Origin: Parapristionchus giblindavisi
Taxonomy: Eukaryota; Nematoda; Chromadorea; Rhabditida; Diplogasteridae
Assembly (NCBI GenBank): GCA_943737045.1
Contig: CALSFV010000055.1
Location: 248,001-312,000 of the forward strand
DNA length: 64,000 nucleotides
Reading direction: 5' to 3'
Each line of letters opens with the position of its first letter. Within the stretch, counting starts at the first letter, position 1. Under the pieces are notes generated by a model, which saw nothing but the letters and a program-made list of their open reading frames with translations, had not been told where the DNA came from and ran no database searches. This document shows, piece after piece, positions 13,203 to 29,605 of this stretch. The position numbers and the translations under genes were made by a program.

Positions 13203-14891
13203 TTGTAGGTCCACTACCCCGAATAGCCATTGTAGGTCCACTACCCCGAATAGCCATTGTAGGTCCACTACCCCGAATAGCCATTGTAGGTCCACTACCC
13301 CGAATAGCCTTTGTAGGTCCACTACTCCGAATAGCCATTGTAGGTCCACTACCCCCGAGTAGCTATTGTAGGTCCACTACCCCCGAATAGCCATTGTAGG
13401 TCCACTACCCCCGAATAACTATTGTAGGTCCACTACCCCGAATAGCCATTGTAGGTCCACTACCCCGAGTAGCTATTGTAGGTCCACTACCCCCGAATAG
13501 CCATTGTAGGTCCACTACCCCCGAATAACTATTGTAGGTCCACTACCCCCGAATAGCCATTCTAGGTCCACTACCCCCGAGTAGCTATTGTAGGTCCACT
13601 ACCCCCGAATAGCCATTGTAGGTCCACTACCCCCGAATAGCCATTGTAGGTCCACTACCCCCGAATAGCTATTGTAGGTCCACTACCCCCGAATAGCCAA
13701 TTTAGGTCCACTACCCCCGAGTAGCTATTGTAGGTCCACTACCCCCGAATAGCTATTGTAGGTCCACTACCCCCGAATAGCCATTGTAGGTCCACTACCC
13801 CCGAATAGCTATTGTAGGTCCACTACCCCGAATAGCCATTGTAGGTCCACTACACTTGAGTAACTATTGTAGTTCCACTACCCCCGAATAGCCATTGTAG
13901 GTCCACTACCCCCGAATAGCCATTGTAGGTCCACTACACTTGAGTAACTATTGTAGTTCCACTACCCCCGAATAGCCATTGTAGGTCCACTACCCCCGAA
14001 TAGCCATTGTAGGTCCACTACCCCCGAATAGCTATTGTAGGTCCACTACCCCCGAATAGCTATTGTAGGTCCACTACCCCCGAGTAGCCATTGTAGGTCC
14101 ACTACCCCCGAATAGCCATTGTAGGTCCACTACACTTGAGTAACTATTGTAGTTCCACTACCCCCGAATAGCCATTGTAGGTCCACTACCCCCGAATAGC
14201 CATTGTAGGTCCACTACACTTGAGTAACTATTGTAGTTCCACTACCCCCGAATAGCCATTGTAGGTCCACTACCCCCGAATAGCCATTGTAGGTCCACTA
14301 CCCCCGAGTAGCCATTGTAGGTCCACTTCCCCGAATAGCCATTGTAGGTCCACTACCCCGAATAGCCATTGTAGGTCCACTACCCCCGAGTAGCCATTGT
14401 AGGTCCACTACCCCCGAATAGCCATTGTAGGTCCACTACCCCCGAGTAGCCATTGTAGGTCCACTTCCCCGAATAGCCATTGTAGGTCCACTACCCCCGA
14501 GTAGCCATTGTAGGTCCACTACCCCCGAATAGCCATTGTAGGTCCACTACCCCCGAGTAGCCATTGTAGGTCCACTTCCCCGAATAGCCATTGTAGGTCC
14601 ACTACCCCGAATAGCCATTGTAGGTCCACTACCCCCGAGTAGCCATTGTAGGTCCACTTCCCCGAATAGCCATTGTAGGTCCACTACCCCCGAGTAGCCA
14701 TTGTAGGTCCACTTCCCCGAATAGCCATTGTAGGTCCACTACCCCGAATAGCCATTGTAGGTCCACTACCCCCGAGTAGCCATTGTAGGTCCACTTCCCC
14801 GAATAGCCATTGTAGGTCCACTACCCCCGAGTAGCCATTGTAGGTCCACTTCCCCGAATAGCCATTGTAGGTCCACTACCCCGAATAGCCA
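13203..14891. repeat. 28-bp tandem satellite (TAGGTCCACTACCCCCGAAT core), about 60 copies
   Basis: The unit runs TGTAGGTCCACTACCCCCGA then ATAGCCAT, 28 bp, or 27 bp when one C is missing. At 1,689 bp this is roughly 60 head-to-tail copies with no spacers. Variants fall in blocks. CACTTGAGTAACTATTGTAG appears four times at regular positions between 13,840 and 14,235. CCACTTCCCC alternates with CCACTACCCCCGAG in the last third. This indicates higher-order repeat units. The whole array lies inside intron 1 of the second precursor gene. Confidence 0.95.
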
Positions 14892-15369
14892 ACTCTAGTA
14901 AATATTGTGTATGTTACTACCAAAGCTCATTGCAAAAAAATAGGTCTATTCAAACTTTTTTTAAATAGTTATTATTTAAACATTATATTTGAGGAATGTC
15001 TGGTTCGATGAGTGCGGGTGCAGGAAGAATGGGTGGAGGAGCGAACTTCAATGCAGGAAGAGGAAAGAGACAAGCAATGAGTGGAGGAGTTAAAATGAGC
15101 GCGGGAAGAGGCAAGAGACAGGCTATAGGAGGTTCGACTAACAAGGGAGCTCTGTGGTCTTGTCTTGGCCATATGAGAAGGCACTATCATGACTAGATTA
15201 AGTTCTCGATGGTGATTACGAATCTCTTTTTAGGGCTGCCTAGACGACCTGAGTTTCGAGAAAATCGATATTGAAATTCCGATGGTCAATTCGAAAATTT
15301 CCAGGGGGTAGTGCACAAACATTTCGTATGAGTTGGTGAACTCATCTATCAACCTTCGAAGGCACGACA

Positions 15370-15434
15370 TGTGTAGTGTAGTGGATAAGGTGTCCGCGTT
15401 AGATTTTGACTGTCACTGGTTCGATCCCTCTTGC
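15370..15434 (+). pseudogene. tRNA-like module, left arm
   Basis: GTAGTGGATAAGG matches the A box and GGTTCGATCCC the B box at tRNA spacing; the D-arm side resembles tRNA-Arg. The anticodon stem does not pair well. A mirror copy lies in the right arm. Confidence 0.5.
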
Positions 15435-15727
15435 AAAACTTCTCTTTTGCTGATTTTCTTTATGTCAAGATGAAACATCAAAAAACATTTTTTTTAAACA
15501 TCAAGCAAACATCAAAAAACATCGAGATCAAAGATCATTCTTTGTGTGTCCAAGATGTAAGAATCGCTTTTATTTTGATCATTTTGTTGTTAAAGACCGC
15601 GCACGCACACACGCACACAAAGAATGATCTTTGATCTCCATTTTTTAATGTTTTGCTTAATGTTTAAAAAAAATGTTTTTTGATGTTTCATCTTGACATA
15701 AAGAAAATCAGCAAAAGAGAAGTTCTG

Positions 15728-15791
15728 CAAGAGGGATCGAACCAGTTAAAATCAATATCTAACGCGGACACCTTATCCACTACACTACACA
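15728..15791 (-). pseudogene. tRNA-like module, right arm
   Basis: Minus-strand copy of the left-arm module with A box GTAGTGGATAAGG and B box GGTTCGATCCC intact. The intervening part differs (TTGATTTTAACT against TTGACTGTCACT), so the arms have diverged between the boxes but not within them. Confidence 0.5.
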
Positions 15792-16077
15792 GGTCGTTGC
15801 TTCGGAGGTTGATAGATGAGTTCACCAACTCATAGGAAATGTTTGTGTACTATCCCCCGAAAATTTTCGAATTGACCATCGGAATTTCAATATCGATTTT
15901 CTCGAAACTCAGGTCGTCTAGGCAGCCCTAAAAAGAGATTCGTAATCACCATCGAGAACTTAATCTAGCCATGATAGTGCCTTCTCATATGGCCAAGACA
16001 AGACCACAGAGCTCCCTTGTAAGCTCAGTGCTGGTAGAGGCAAACGTGATGCTCTCAAGATCAAAGCAAAAGGATAA

Positions 16078-17005
16078 ACGGGTATTGTTTGTCAATAAAA
16101 CATTTAAATGAAATTTTAAGTTCACCTGGAATTTTTTTTCATTTCACCTTTCAAATTAGAAGATAGTGAATTTCTTTTCAGATGAAGTGACTGACTAACT
16201 TCGATTCAATTTCTTTTCCTGTTCAACGACTGATCCATTTCTCTTGTATTTTTTCTACCGATAAACATAATTCACTGCAATGAGAATTACGCTGGACAAT
16301 CTTTAAAAAGTCAAAACAATTTAGAACGCCCATTCAATTATTCTATTCATTATTAGTAAATATAATTGCTAGTTTTTTATTATACATATAATGGATTTTT
16401 TTTTGAAGATCAGTGGATATGCCTAATCCTTTAGTCCTAATCCTAATCCTAATCCCTTACTAAAGGACATGCCTAACAAAAAAATCTTATTCACACATTA
16501 CACTCCTTCCATCAAATTTGGTCTGTTGTATTTGAAATTCATAAGTGTTTTTTGTAGGAATTCTTTCAAGATCATACAGATTATCATAATTTCTTTATTA
16601 TACATTTATATTACCAATCCAATGACTAGAAATCGGAAGCTAGATCAAATTTCAATGTGTGATAAACACAAGCAGCGTATTCATCATGTGGTGCACATAG
16701 TTTATCGATTGATTTGAGAAGAGTAGACTGTAATAATGACCAATTATCGACCGAGTAATGCCGAAACGGCCAATATATTTCAAATTTCCGGCAACATTTC
16801 GATCGCGGATGAAGGAAATTTCGTCTTGCCCCCTTCATCCAAAATATTGTCGGAAATCACTGAATTTTTTATTTACCTTATAGCTATCTCCAACTCCTCT
16901 CTTCTTCTCATAGGTATTACACAATTGTTTACATTGATTGATCTTTGAACTTTCCATGGGAGATCGATCCATAACGTGCACTACGGCTGTTAGAACTCCC
17001 TAACA
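16078..17005. other. Intergenic region, no gene seen
   Basis: AT-rich spacer. A short run of CCTAAT repeats (TTAGGA on the other strand) lies at about 16,430-16,456. Open frames here lack splice context and protein-like composition. Confidence 0.5.
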
Positions 17006-18462
17006 TTAATAAAATTTATTATTTTTGTAAATAATCTTAATTAAGACCTGTTTAAGATATTTCCAGTAATCGTTTAGTTTATCTTCGGCATCAGGATGTT
17101 TCCTTCTGATCTCTTCTTCAGTTGGAGTACACATCTACAATATTGTATCTGTTTAAAACATTTGAAAAATAAAGTAAATTAGAGAAAACCCTCGTTATTT
17201 CACACACTCTCGTCTCCCGTCTCTTTTGGGAACTTTTGATTACCACGTTACATGCACATCCTGAGTTTATTTGAAACTCTCCGCTCTGGCAAAACTTTCT
17301 CAATTTTTTGTCTACGAGCGAGTGTTGTCAGAACGGAGAATAAAATTAGCTCGGGGTGTGCCTTTAAAGGGAGTCAAGCAGTCAATGTTCCCTTCATTTA
17401 ATACATAATCTTATCTGTCAAAGAGAGACAATTCTTTGATCAAGGGTATGAGGATAGACGATAGTCAATTCTTTGATCAAAGGTATGAGGATAGACGATA
17501 GTCAATTCATTTTCGAGCAATCACCTGATCTTGTTAAAAAAATCAGAGACAATTTAAAATTTTCTTGGAATGAAATGAGGACCACGTATCATTTGAAAAC
17601 TTTTAAACAACGTCTATTCAACGGTCATAAAGACTACACCTCTGCACTACCGTAATCTACAGTAATCAAAGTACCATACCCTAAACTGTATGGTCTGTCG
17701 ATCAGACTCTGTATCACATTGTTCTTCTCCTTCATTGACAATTGATTGACCAATCTCTGAGACGATCTCTGGTTTATCCAAGGTTGAACATAGATTACAG
17801 AATTGACTGAAAAATCAATACAATCCAAAAGTAATCGATAACTACAGTATACCAAGTCTGTTTTCCCTTCAGGAACCCTCTGAGTCGTTCATTGGTCGAT
17901 GTGGGACACCATGAGGTAGGATCGGTTACCTGGTGATTTTTGGTTATTAACATTACTTGAATGCTATGACTTACATTAGTGCAAATATTTGAAGCAATGG
18001 ATGATCGTTTAGGAGATTGACAAGGTATATTCGTTCCTAATTGTAAGAAGGCCTCGATATAGCTAAAATATTTTCGTAAATATGTACAATCAATCAATAA
18101 TTCTCACGGATTCTTCAGTGGTCGTGTAACTCTGAAGCTCATTCGCACTCTAAAACATCCAGGAAACGACGCGGATTTGGAGTTACCGTAGAGATCAGTT
18201 ACAGTAACCTGAGATCAAAGATCAAAGATTACCAAGCTCGTTTCAACTACCTGATTTTCAGAGGAGCCTGATAGCATATCAAAAGCAAATCGAATGGAAT
18301 CTTTATCGACAATATCAGATTTTACTGTAATTATCGATTAGTTGGATGAAGTAGATCAAGTTCAGTACCTCCCGGACACATTTGGGTGATGTTCTGTCGT
18401 AGAGTGATATGGACATTTCTTGATTCAACTAGGCCAATAATCAATACAATCAATAATAGCAT
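17006..18462 (-). CDS. Unrecognised cysteine-rich secreted protein
   Basis: Seven exons in consistent phase (18369-18462, 18251-18324, 18108-18208, 17975-18062, 17853-17929, 17680-17806, 17006-17134) give 229 residues. The first 14 or so form a signal peptide (MLLLIVLIIGLVES); no membrane segment follows. The mature part has about ten cysteines, including PGCFRVRM, NIPCQSP, SWCPTS and a tight CQFCNLC cluster, so disulphides and secretion are likely. Asn-X-Ser/Thr sites are present (NIT). I do not recognise the family. The last intron (17,135-17,679) is large and holds MITE-like sequence and a 25-bp direct repeat, so the last exon is the least certain. The phase 0 join and lysine-rich end are compatible with coding. 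Confidence 0.75.
17260..17370. mobile_element. Short MITE-like repeat (CCCCGAGCTAATTT family)
   Basis: Inverted ends around GAAACTCTCCGCTCTGGCAA and GAACGGAGAATAAAATTAGC, followed by TCGGGGTGTGCCTTTAAAGG. It shares both words with the copies at 13,000, 46,318 and 47,388 and ends in a TTTAAA context. It lies in the last intron of the cysteine-rich gene. Confidence 0.5.
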
Positions 18463-18937
18463 TTTGAATGAGAACTTATCGATCGATGAGATGTTTATAG
18501 TAAATATAGAGATAGGAAAATTGGAACGGTTGGAGTGAATAAATGGATGTGTCTATTTGAAGAAGGGAGAGGAGGTTGAATAGTGAAAGTCTCACGAGTT
18601 GAATGAAATCTCGTTCACTTAGATTAAGAACACGACTTGAAACTCAATCTAAACCATCCTAGATTTGGTCTTTGATCCTAGTAGCGCATTTTTCATCCCA
18701 ATTTACGGGGGAAATCAGTTTTCTGGTGTGTAATTAACGAATATTTTTTGAAAAGTGGATGCACAATAACGTAGTAACAGTGTTTATTTACAATCATAGC
18801 ACCAGATTAGCCAAATAATTGATTGAACAATCCGATGGAATGAATCATTTGTTATACAATAACTGAGTTAAGGTGTGAATGAGAATATGGTAGAGTATCG
18901 GTTCGAGTAACAAATTACGATCCCTGATCTTTGATCT

Positions 18938-21900
18938 CTAATCTTCGTCTAAATCAATAACTTGAGGGGTCCACATACACGCATCGTCGAATCGAACCTG
19001 CAATATTGATTGATTAGTTTAGAATTAGATAACTAAAGTATACATCTATCAATTGATTAAGCAAGTTACAGTATGAAAAAAGAATAGGTCACCTTGAGAA
19101 CTTCTTGACTTCCCATTAAACTAATGTACAGTACTTCCTTTTCTCTATCCTTATCCACCATAACTCCTTTCTGTCCCTTATTACGACCTCGAACAATCAT
19201 CACCTACAATTATCATTATCATACATATACCTTTACTTTAATGTATTCTTTATCATAAATGTTAATGTACATGCCAATTGCATTTATAAACTTAAATAAA
19301 GAATAATTAAACACTAATTATATAAGGAATACATCAAGGTATAATAGACTCAAAAGTATTATTATATTTACAGTTACAAAATATTCGAGTAAATATGATG
19401 AAAATAGCTATAAACAATTAAAATATCAATATTGCCTACCTTTTCGCCCTTATTCCTTGGCATGACTGTCTCCAACCACGATTGACGAATATCTGCAAAT
19501 TTGAGATTTATAACCCGACACTTTCTTGTTTCGTCAATATCATATCCACGATAGTTTCAGCTATGGAGTAATTCAGGTGATTCTGCTGACCATGAGTTAA
19601 AAATGAAAGTATAAAGCATAGGTCGAATGGCTAGGTTATCGGTTTTCAAAATCCGGTCAGGTTTTTCTATTTTTGTGAAATTTTGGCTCAAAATATTAAA
19701 CTAACTATAATGTGCTCTTCCTCCATCATCTTCTAATGTTATATTCCTTCTATCGGCCACATCAACCACTCGCATCTTCTCATCCATATGTTTACCCTAC
19801 AATCAATCAATAAATCAATAATAATTAAATTATTCATGAAAATGTACATTAATAAACATGCACCTTAATGTTAAACTACAACTTGGTAAAAATAAAAGTG
19901 TTATAAGATGTCTTATGGGTTTCGGCATAATCGATACAGTACACCAACCTTTTTATAATCCTCTGATATGATTCGTATACGACAATCAACCTGTGCCCAT
20001 ACCTCCTGAAATCGATTTTATTGATTTGTCCAATCAATAAAATGTGAGAAATCAATCAATCAATAAAATAGTTCGACTTACATTATCACTTTTCCTATCA
20101 TAATCTCTATCATCTATTCTTCTACTACTTTCCTTCTCTGTCCTTCTATCATCATCTCCTCTATTTCTTCTTTTCTCCTCTCCTCGCTCCTTTTCCTTCT
20201 CTATCCGATCCTTTTCCTTATCGTAATCTTTCTTATCTGAAAATTAAATTATTTATTAAATTGTACATTAATAAACATTAAACCATAAATTGATACAAAA
20301 TAACTGTAATACTATGCTTCATGGTGTTTCTTCACCTAATGAATACTTTTTTTTTTTAATTTACATAAAACTTAAAATAATATTTATTTAACGATAGTTT
20401 TTTTTTAAATTAAAATTATAAACAACAAAATACAGACAAAAGAACTCACTAATACACTTTCCGTCCCTATCGTATTCTTTCTGTGATACAGCATAACAGG
20501 CAAATAGTGATACTCTGACTACACGACCACCCAAGGCCAGACGGACTACCAGAGATGAATTATCGTCATCACGAGAATCTACCTACAATGAATACGAATG
20601 AATGATTAGGTATATAGAATCATTATAATATGGTATAAAATACCAGAATGACCATCTTTTTCCACAAATCTCTCATGAATCTGACATTGGAGAAACATGA
20701 AACAACCAAGGGATACAGAATGATATCTGTCGAAAACAACGGTAAAAAACCATTAGACATAGAATTCAATGTCCCTATATTTGATTTAAAATAGTCAATA
20801 AACATGACTGCCATAAGTCGAATAGCTAGGTTATGGGTTATCAAAATACGGTCAGGTTTTTCGATTTCTGGCAAACTTGGCTCAAAATCCGGTCAGAGTT
20901 TTCGATTTTTGTGAAATTTTGGCTCAAAATCCGGTCAGGTTTTTCGATTTTCGTGAAATTTTTTCTCAAAAGCCGGTCAGGCTTGGTACTTTGTAACATA
21001 CTTTTCGACCTATGATGACTGCTTTTAATTACTTATTTCACAAGATTATAGTGAATATGAAAGTGCTGAAACACGAAACAAGCAGGGAAATGAGCAATTA
21101 CAAAGTAAACAAGGAAAAAGAATTACTATTAGAAATATGCATGCATATGCCTCTATTCGACTATAAAACAAGAAGTATACAAGTTGGATACCTTAGCATA
21201 AGCTCCATTATGCATTCCTTGAGTGATCTTAATGAATGATCCACTCTTGATTTCTTGTGATACACCATCCCCTTTATCTCCTTCTTTTCCATTCTTCTTC
21301 GTATTATTCACAGTCTTCGGTGCTGCTCCCAAACCCAATCCTTTTGGTCTTCTCTCCAATAATCTCATCGGTACTTTCTATAATCAATCAATCAATCAAT
21401 ATCAATCAATAATCTCAATCTACAGTAATCAGTTCCTACCTGAGGATTCTTTCCAATGCCGTCACCATCTTTCCACCCGCAACCGCGAAGGATGGCAAGC
21501 CCGAATGATTCAATCGATACCTGAATAGGATTACTGTAATGGAAAATGAGGATGATCAATCGATAACCTGATTATAATCTGCATCTTCCGTGTCTACTTT
21601 GGCTACATCTACGACGATTGCATCGTCATTGTCTTCAGATGACTCCTGAATGGAACAAATCCGTTATGGGTACGGTATGATACTTTATCAATCGATATCT
21701 GGATAGAATGAAAGGAACCTTTTTACGTTGTTCTGCGAGAACTGGATTAGATTCAATCAATAGTTCGAGACGAGCGCGATCAGCATCAGTGATTGAACCA
21801 TCCTAGAAATTAGTATATCACTTAATTAGTCTACAATATTTGATCAAAATGTTTATTTAAAATCTAGGACCATATGTATTGTACACCAGTACACCAGTAA

Positions 21901-22650
21901 ATATTTGTGTACTCATATCGGTGTACGACATATATCATTATACTAACAGCGAGTAAATGATCAAAATTAAATTGTAAAAATACCTTTTCTTGTTCAAGAA
22001 GCTTTTGTACTCTCCAATCGACCTCCATCACCATTGGAATGACCATCGATGCTTTCTTCTTTAGATCCTCGTCATCTTCTCTACAATACAAATATAATTA
22101 ACATTATTACCACAGTGAACAGCAATTCATTAAATAAACGAATGTTGTAACATCAAGGGTACTTCAGTTTAAACTCTTATTACGCATTACGACTTAAAAA
22201 GCACAGGCCTTGAATAATTTCTGAAGCTGATATTACTCCCATGAGAACAAATTATGTTTATCCACTTACGGCATGGATCCATTCTCGAAATGAGTTAACT
22301 TTCTTCTCTTTGCTGCTCTTTCTTCTTCTCCATCATCTTCATCACTATCATCAGCAATGTCCAATGCAGCAACAGCCTTTGATTCACTCTATAATAGGTA
22401 CAACGTGACCGGAAACGGATTAACACAATCACTAGGGATATTGACTAATTTGTACATAAATATTGAATATTTCAAGTAGATCACAAGTAAGAATATGTAA
22501 AAGAGACATAATACAAGCGAATGGACATACCTGAACAATAAGAGAGTCGATCTTCTTCTTGACACCGAAGGAAATCTTGACAGGTTCTTTCTTAGGTTCG
22601 GATGGAGCGACTTCCATGGGTTCTGCGGCTACAGCGTCTTCAGTAGTCAT
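18938..22650 (-). CDS. GPKOW: GPKOW / MOS2-like spliceosomal G-patch and KOW-domain protein
   Basis: Fourteen exons join in phase to 474 residues, close to human GPKOW. The N-terminus has KISFGVKKK, as in the family, and an acidic DDSDEDDGEEE stretch. The G-patch lies at about residues 170-193 (SFGLAILRGCGWKDGDGIGKNP) and continues in VPMRLLERRPKGLGLGA. KOW1 follows at about 237-255 (GSFIKITQGMHNGAYAK). A charged K/R/E/D linker, about 300-350, leads to KOW2 at about 419-455 (VMIVRGRNKGQKGVM). GPKOW binds RNA and works with the DHX16/PRP2 helicase in the activated spliceosome in the nucleus. It is divergent from SRP54, with 367 bp between start codons. Introns 7 and 11 carry copies of a CCGGTCAGG repeat. 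Confidence 0.93.
19621..19697. repeat. Partial copy of the CCGGTCAGG MITE
   Basis: AGGTCGAATGGCTAGGTTAT followed by one CCGGTCAGGTTTTTC unit. It is truncated relative to the copies at 20,813 and 27,829 and lies in GPKOW intron 11. Confidence 0.7.
20813..21013. mobile_element. MITE with internal CCGGTCAGG tandem repeats
   Basis: The ends are ATAAGTCGAA and TTCGACCTAT inverted. Inside are four units of about 50 bp built on CAAAATCCGGTCAGGTTTTT. It is the reverse-complement relative of the copy at 27,829. It lies in GPKOW intron 7, giving that intron its length. Confidence 0.75.
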
Positions 22651-26111
<3,461 letters not shown>

Positions 26112-26780
26112 TCTATCAATCGATAATCGATTTATTGTTTGTCCTATTTGTATTGTTTACACCCATTGGTCATAAGATGTCTCTTCTCACCAATCAATAT
26201 TCCATTTCATTTGTATTTATTATAATGACTAGTCGATGATACTGTATCTTTCATCGTGGGATATTGATTTTCCCCTTTGTCTTCGTTTGTCTTTTTTCCA
26301 TTCCACCTTGACTCCTTGTTTTCCTTTTTCTTCTTATGCCCTTACTGCTCCAGATGAGTGTCGTTTAGTGTTCCCCTCCTTTCTTGGATTGTTCGAGGTA
26401 ATTATTGATTGATTGTATCATCTCTTCTATCCAATGATTGTCTCATCTCTTAGATCGCTCGTATCGTGTAAATACACACATTCTTGAATCAGACTGACTA
26501 TTCATTCATTTATGCTCCTACCATTCTTATGCTCTTTTTGTTTGTCTATCTGGTCATTCAATTCGATCACTTCATATATATTATTTATTCTATCAGAATC
26601 GTATACAGAGTTCTATAAGAAATAAAAGGATTTATCATATTTATTGATTGATTTCGTTGGCCTTTTACATTTGTTTGAGAGTCATTTTGAATATCTTACG
26701 AGGAAGGAGTGATGGGAGATACGGTATCGATATACGGTACCGTATATTGGAAGGGGCATCTGATAGTTACCGTAGTCTAG
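26112..26780. other. SRP54 3' region and spacer
   Basis: Mostly U-rich 3' UTR up to the poly(A) signal at 26,621, then about 150 bp with TACGGTA words before the next start codon. No gene seen. Confidence 0.6.
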
Positions 26781-28176
26781 ATGGTTCGAACTCGTCGTTC
26801 TCCCGCAGATGATCATGATGAAGACGATGAGAAGATGAATGTTGATGAACAAATGGACAATGGAAGGAAGGATCTACCACCAAAGAATAATGAGAGTATG
26901 AGAAGGAAAGTACTCATTGCTAAAGGTATTAATATTGATTTACACCATCGTGAATCCTTGATTAAACTTGAGTTTACTCATTCCTCTTTTACATTTGGCT
27001 TGGCATTTTTGGGTTTCAGAGAGTGTATTTTGCCAAAATATTTTGGGCATGCGGTAATTTGAGCATAACCCCAAATGTAAATTGGTTACACATTTGAGTA
27101 TTTGATTTGATTAAAATACTATGTTCGTTACTTTCCAACCAATCAATTATCGACTAAGATGATTCATTAACGAACGGAGCTGATCTATACTCCATCAGAC
27201 ATCCTCGTCTCAATAGTCCCACTCTGTTCCGTTTATCGTCTACTTCATGTGATGAGGTAATCAATAATATCTCAATTCAATCAATAATCCATCCAATCAA
27301 TCGATTGTTGTAGGTCCTGATTCTTGACGATGACTATCGTTGTTTCTTCTGGGGTGATTCTCTGATATCAGATGGTCGTCCTCGTATATTCTCTCCTTAT
27401 CATCCTCTATTCCTTGCACTACCGTATCTTGAGAAGAAGAAGGTTATTATTGATTGATCTATCCATTTATTGATTTTATTAATGATTATATCATAGGCTA
27501 GATATGAGGCTCTTGAAGAAATATTGATCGATACTGATCTACCATCTATTGAACATCTCATGAAGAATGAACAAATGATGAAGGAGATCAAGCTCATTGC
27601 TGATGTAACGGGTTAGAATTTGATCTTTGATCTTTGATCTCTATATCTTACTGTAGCCTATCATATTTAGATATTGGTGATGAACAATTGTACAAGTTTA
27701 ATGAGAAAAAGACAATGGAATGGATTAAGGGGAGGTATGATTCTTGAACTTTTCGTTATAAAAATCAAACTTTTCACTTTCAGATTCTTAATTGAGGTTT
27801 AATTTATGTTCTCATACAATGCACATCCATAGGTCGAAAAGTATGTTACAAAGTACCAAGCCTGACCGGATTTTGAGCCAAAATTTCACAAAAATCGAAA
27901 AACCTGACCGGATTTTGAGCTAAAATTTCATAAAAGTCGATAAACCTGACCTGATTTTGAACCAAATTTATCAAAAATCTAAAAACCTGACCGGATTTTG
28001 AAAACCGATAACATAGCTATTCGACCTATGTGCACATCACGTGAATTGTAATGGTTGATAAAATCTAGCTAATCTCTTTAGAATGAAACATGAAAGTGTT
28101 GGGTCGAATTCATTTATTAGGTTTCATTCATTCAGTTTATTTGTTTTATTCTGTGTTTTCTCGAAAACGCATAGTA

Positions 28177-28220
<44 letters not shown>

Positions 28221-29217
28221 GTAATAATAATAATAATAATAATAATAGTAATAATAATAATAATAATTTTGTATGAGGTTCTATCTTTAACAACTGACCG
28301 GCCTAAATCTCATTAAATATTATACAGAACTTTCTTGACTACCTAATCTTTGTTTTCTAGATTCTCGATTCTTCGTGCCTCTTTAGTGGCCCATTCTCGT
28401 CTCCACGATAGTATCACCAGTAATGGTGAGTTGATCTCAGATCTATCAATTCAATCAATAATATTCAGATGAAGTATTGGATCGATACACATTTGGTGTT
28501 CTATGTGATCATTTGTCCACTTCTCTGTCTACATTGGCTAAGGCCCATCTAGAGATCAAAGATGCTCCAGTTGGTATGTCCAATCGATCGATATTTAATC
28601 TGTAGTCGATCAATAATTCAATCAATAAAACTTTATTACTTCAGAATACAATTCTTTATTTAGAAAACGGGATGGGGGTGAATTAGATGTTTTTGTTTGA
28701 TGTTGCATGGAGAACAATGATTGTTTTCTTGCAAAGTAGTATATAATGATGATATTAATTCCCCATTCCAGTTTACCACCAGGCACCTTCCTCATTCATT
28801 TTATTTTAGTTTCAAATGCTATCACATCTTTTGGATATATGATAGATAAAATGTAATTGCAGTGCAATCAGCACCGGAACCAGTTGGAATGAAGAGAAAG
28901 CTGGATGATGACGAGAATCTGTACAGTCCAATGGATAAACCACCTGCTAAGGTTTCTTTATCGTATTATTTAATGATCTTTCATTATGTTTTGTTAGTGC
29001 GTTTTTTCTCGTATAATTGGCATTGCCAGAATGTTTGGGCTGCTACTTTCATGTTTCATATCTGTCATATGAAGAGGGAATTTCACATAACAAGTGATGT
29101 ACACCATCTGTTTTTTTCTAGAAAACACCAACTCAAACAACAGCACAGAAGAAGTTGCAACAAGCGAGTAAAGGAACGAAGTCATTGGCGTCGTTCTTTG
29201 GAAAGAAGACTAATTGA
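26781..29217 (+). CDS. RNASEH2B: Ribonuclease H2 subunit B
   Basis: Nine exons in phase give 301 residues (human about 312). The N-terminus is acidic and basic (MVRTRRSPADDHDEDDEK). The central part follows the family: HPRLNSPTLFRL, CFFWGDS, FSPYHPLFLALPYLEK, LYKFNEKKTMEWIKGR, and a helical HSRLHDSI / LCDHLSTSLSTLA region. The C-terminus carries a PIP box for PCNA binding, KGTKSLASFFGKK (about 287-299). This subunit has no catalysis; it supports RNase H2A/2C and recruits the complex to replication sites to remove ribonucleotides and R-loops. The ATG follows a GTCTAG acceptor-like site. The exon 2 acceptor (CTAAG) is weak but fits phase. Intron 5 holds a MITE and a TAA microsatellite. Confidence 0.92.
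27829..28029. mobile_element. MITE with internal CCGGTCAGG tandem repeats
   Basis: The ends are ATAGGTCGAA and TTCGACCTAT, perfectly inverted. Inside are four units of about 50 bp with CCTGACCGGATTTTGA. It lies in RNASEH2B intron 5 and is the best-preserved of three copies here. Confidence 0.8.
28178..28267. repeat. (TAA)n microsatellite
   Basis: About 30 TAA units with a few TAG interruptions, within RNASEH2B intron 5. Confidence 0.95.
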
Positions 29218-29605
29218 TCTTTGATCTTTGATCTCCGAACTGTTTCATTCACGATTGTAATATGTCCGTTATATGCATGTCTACATTCTCATATCGATTG
29301 ATTCTCATACCTCGATGTTTTATGTTTCATAGATCTCTTCCCTTCTAAAAAAACGGATATTGACTAACTTTTTTTATAGTATCTATCGTTTTTATACGCG
29401 TCTATCCTCTTTACGATTGTGAACTATATTGATCAATTTGTTGTTTATATCAATTCATCGAGTTTTCACTCTGATAAATTTATTTCATTCAAATTTGAAT
29501 TCGTAAATATCGATCGGTTCGTACCCGACTGTCTATATTATCTAAATTTTTGTTTTATCAATCAATAATGTGGGGTACAGTATGCTCATGGATTGATTAT
29601 TCCAG

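Larger units (their letters stand above)
15142..16019. mobile_element. Palindromic inverted-repeat element with 3-bp TAA target duplication
   Basis: The left arm starts CAAGGGAGCTCTGTGGTC and the right arm ends GACCACAGAGCTCCCTTG. The two arms match over roughly 430 bp with few differences, and the centre is near 15,580. Flanks are TAA on both sides (15,139-15,141 and 16,020-16,022). A 3-bp TAA/TWA duplication is typical of PIF/Harbinger elements. No transposase is present. Both arms carry the same tRNA-like module. The insertion splits the coding region of the second precursor gene. Confidence 0.82.
12895..16077 (+). pseudogene. Second RGKR multi-peptide precursor, interrupted by a palindromic element
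   Basis: Exon 1 (12895-12958) encodes a signal peptide nearly identical to that of the upstream paralogue and ends in the same phase. Intron 1 is 2,035 bp and carries a 28-bp satellite. Exon 2 resumes at 14,994 behind a weak TTTGAG acceptor and gives two further AGRGKR sites. At 15,142 the reading frame enters an inverted-repeat element and stops at 15,196. On the far side, 16,021-16,077 continues with a third RGKR repeat and a Lys-rich tail ending in the same GGA TAA context as the paralogue. The element is flanked by TAA on both sides, so counting only one copy leaves the two halves in frame. As it stands the product would be truncated after two sites, unless the element is spliced out through an unconventional site. 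Confidence 0.72.
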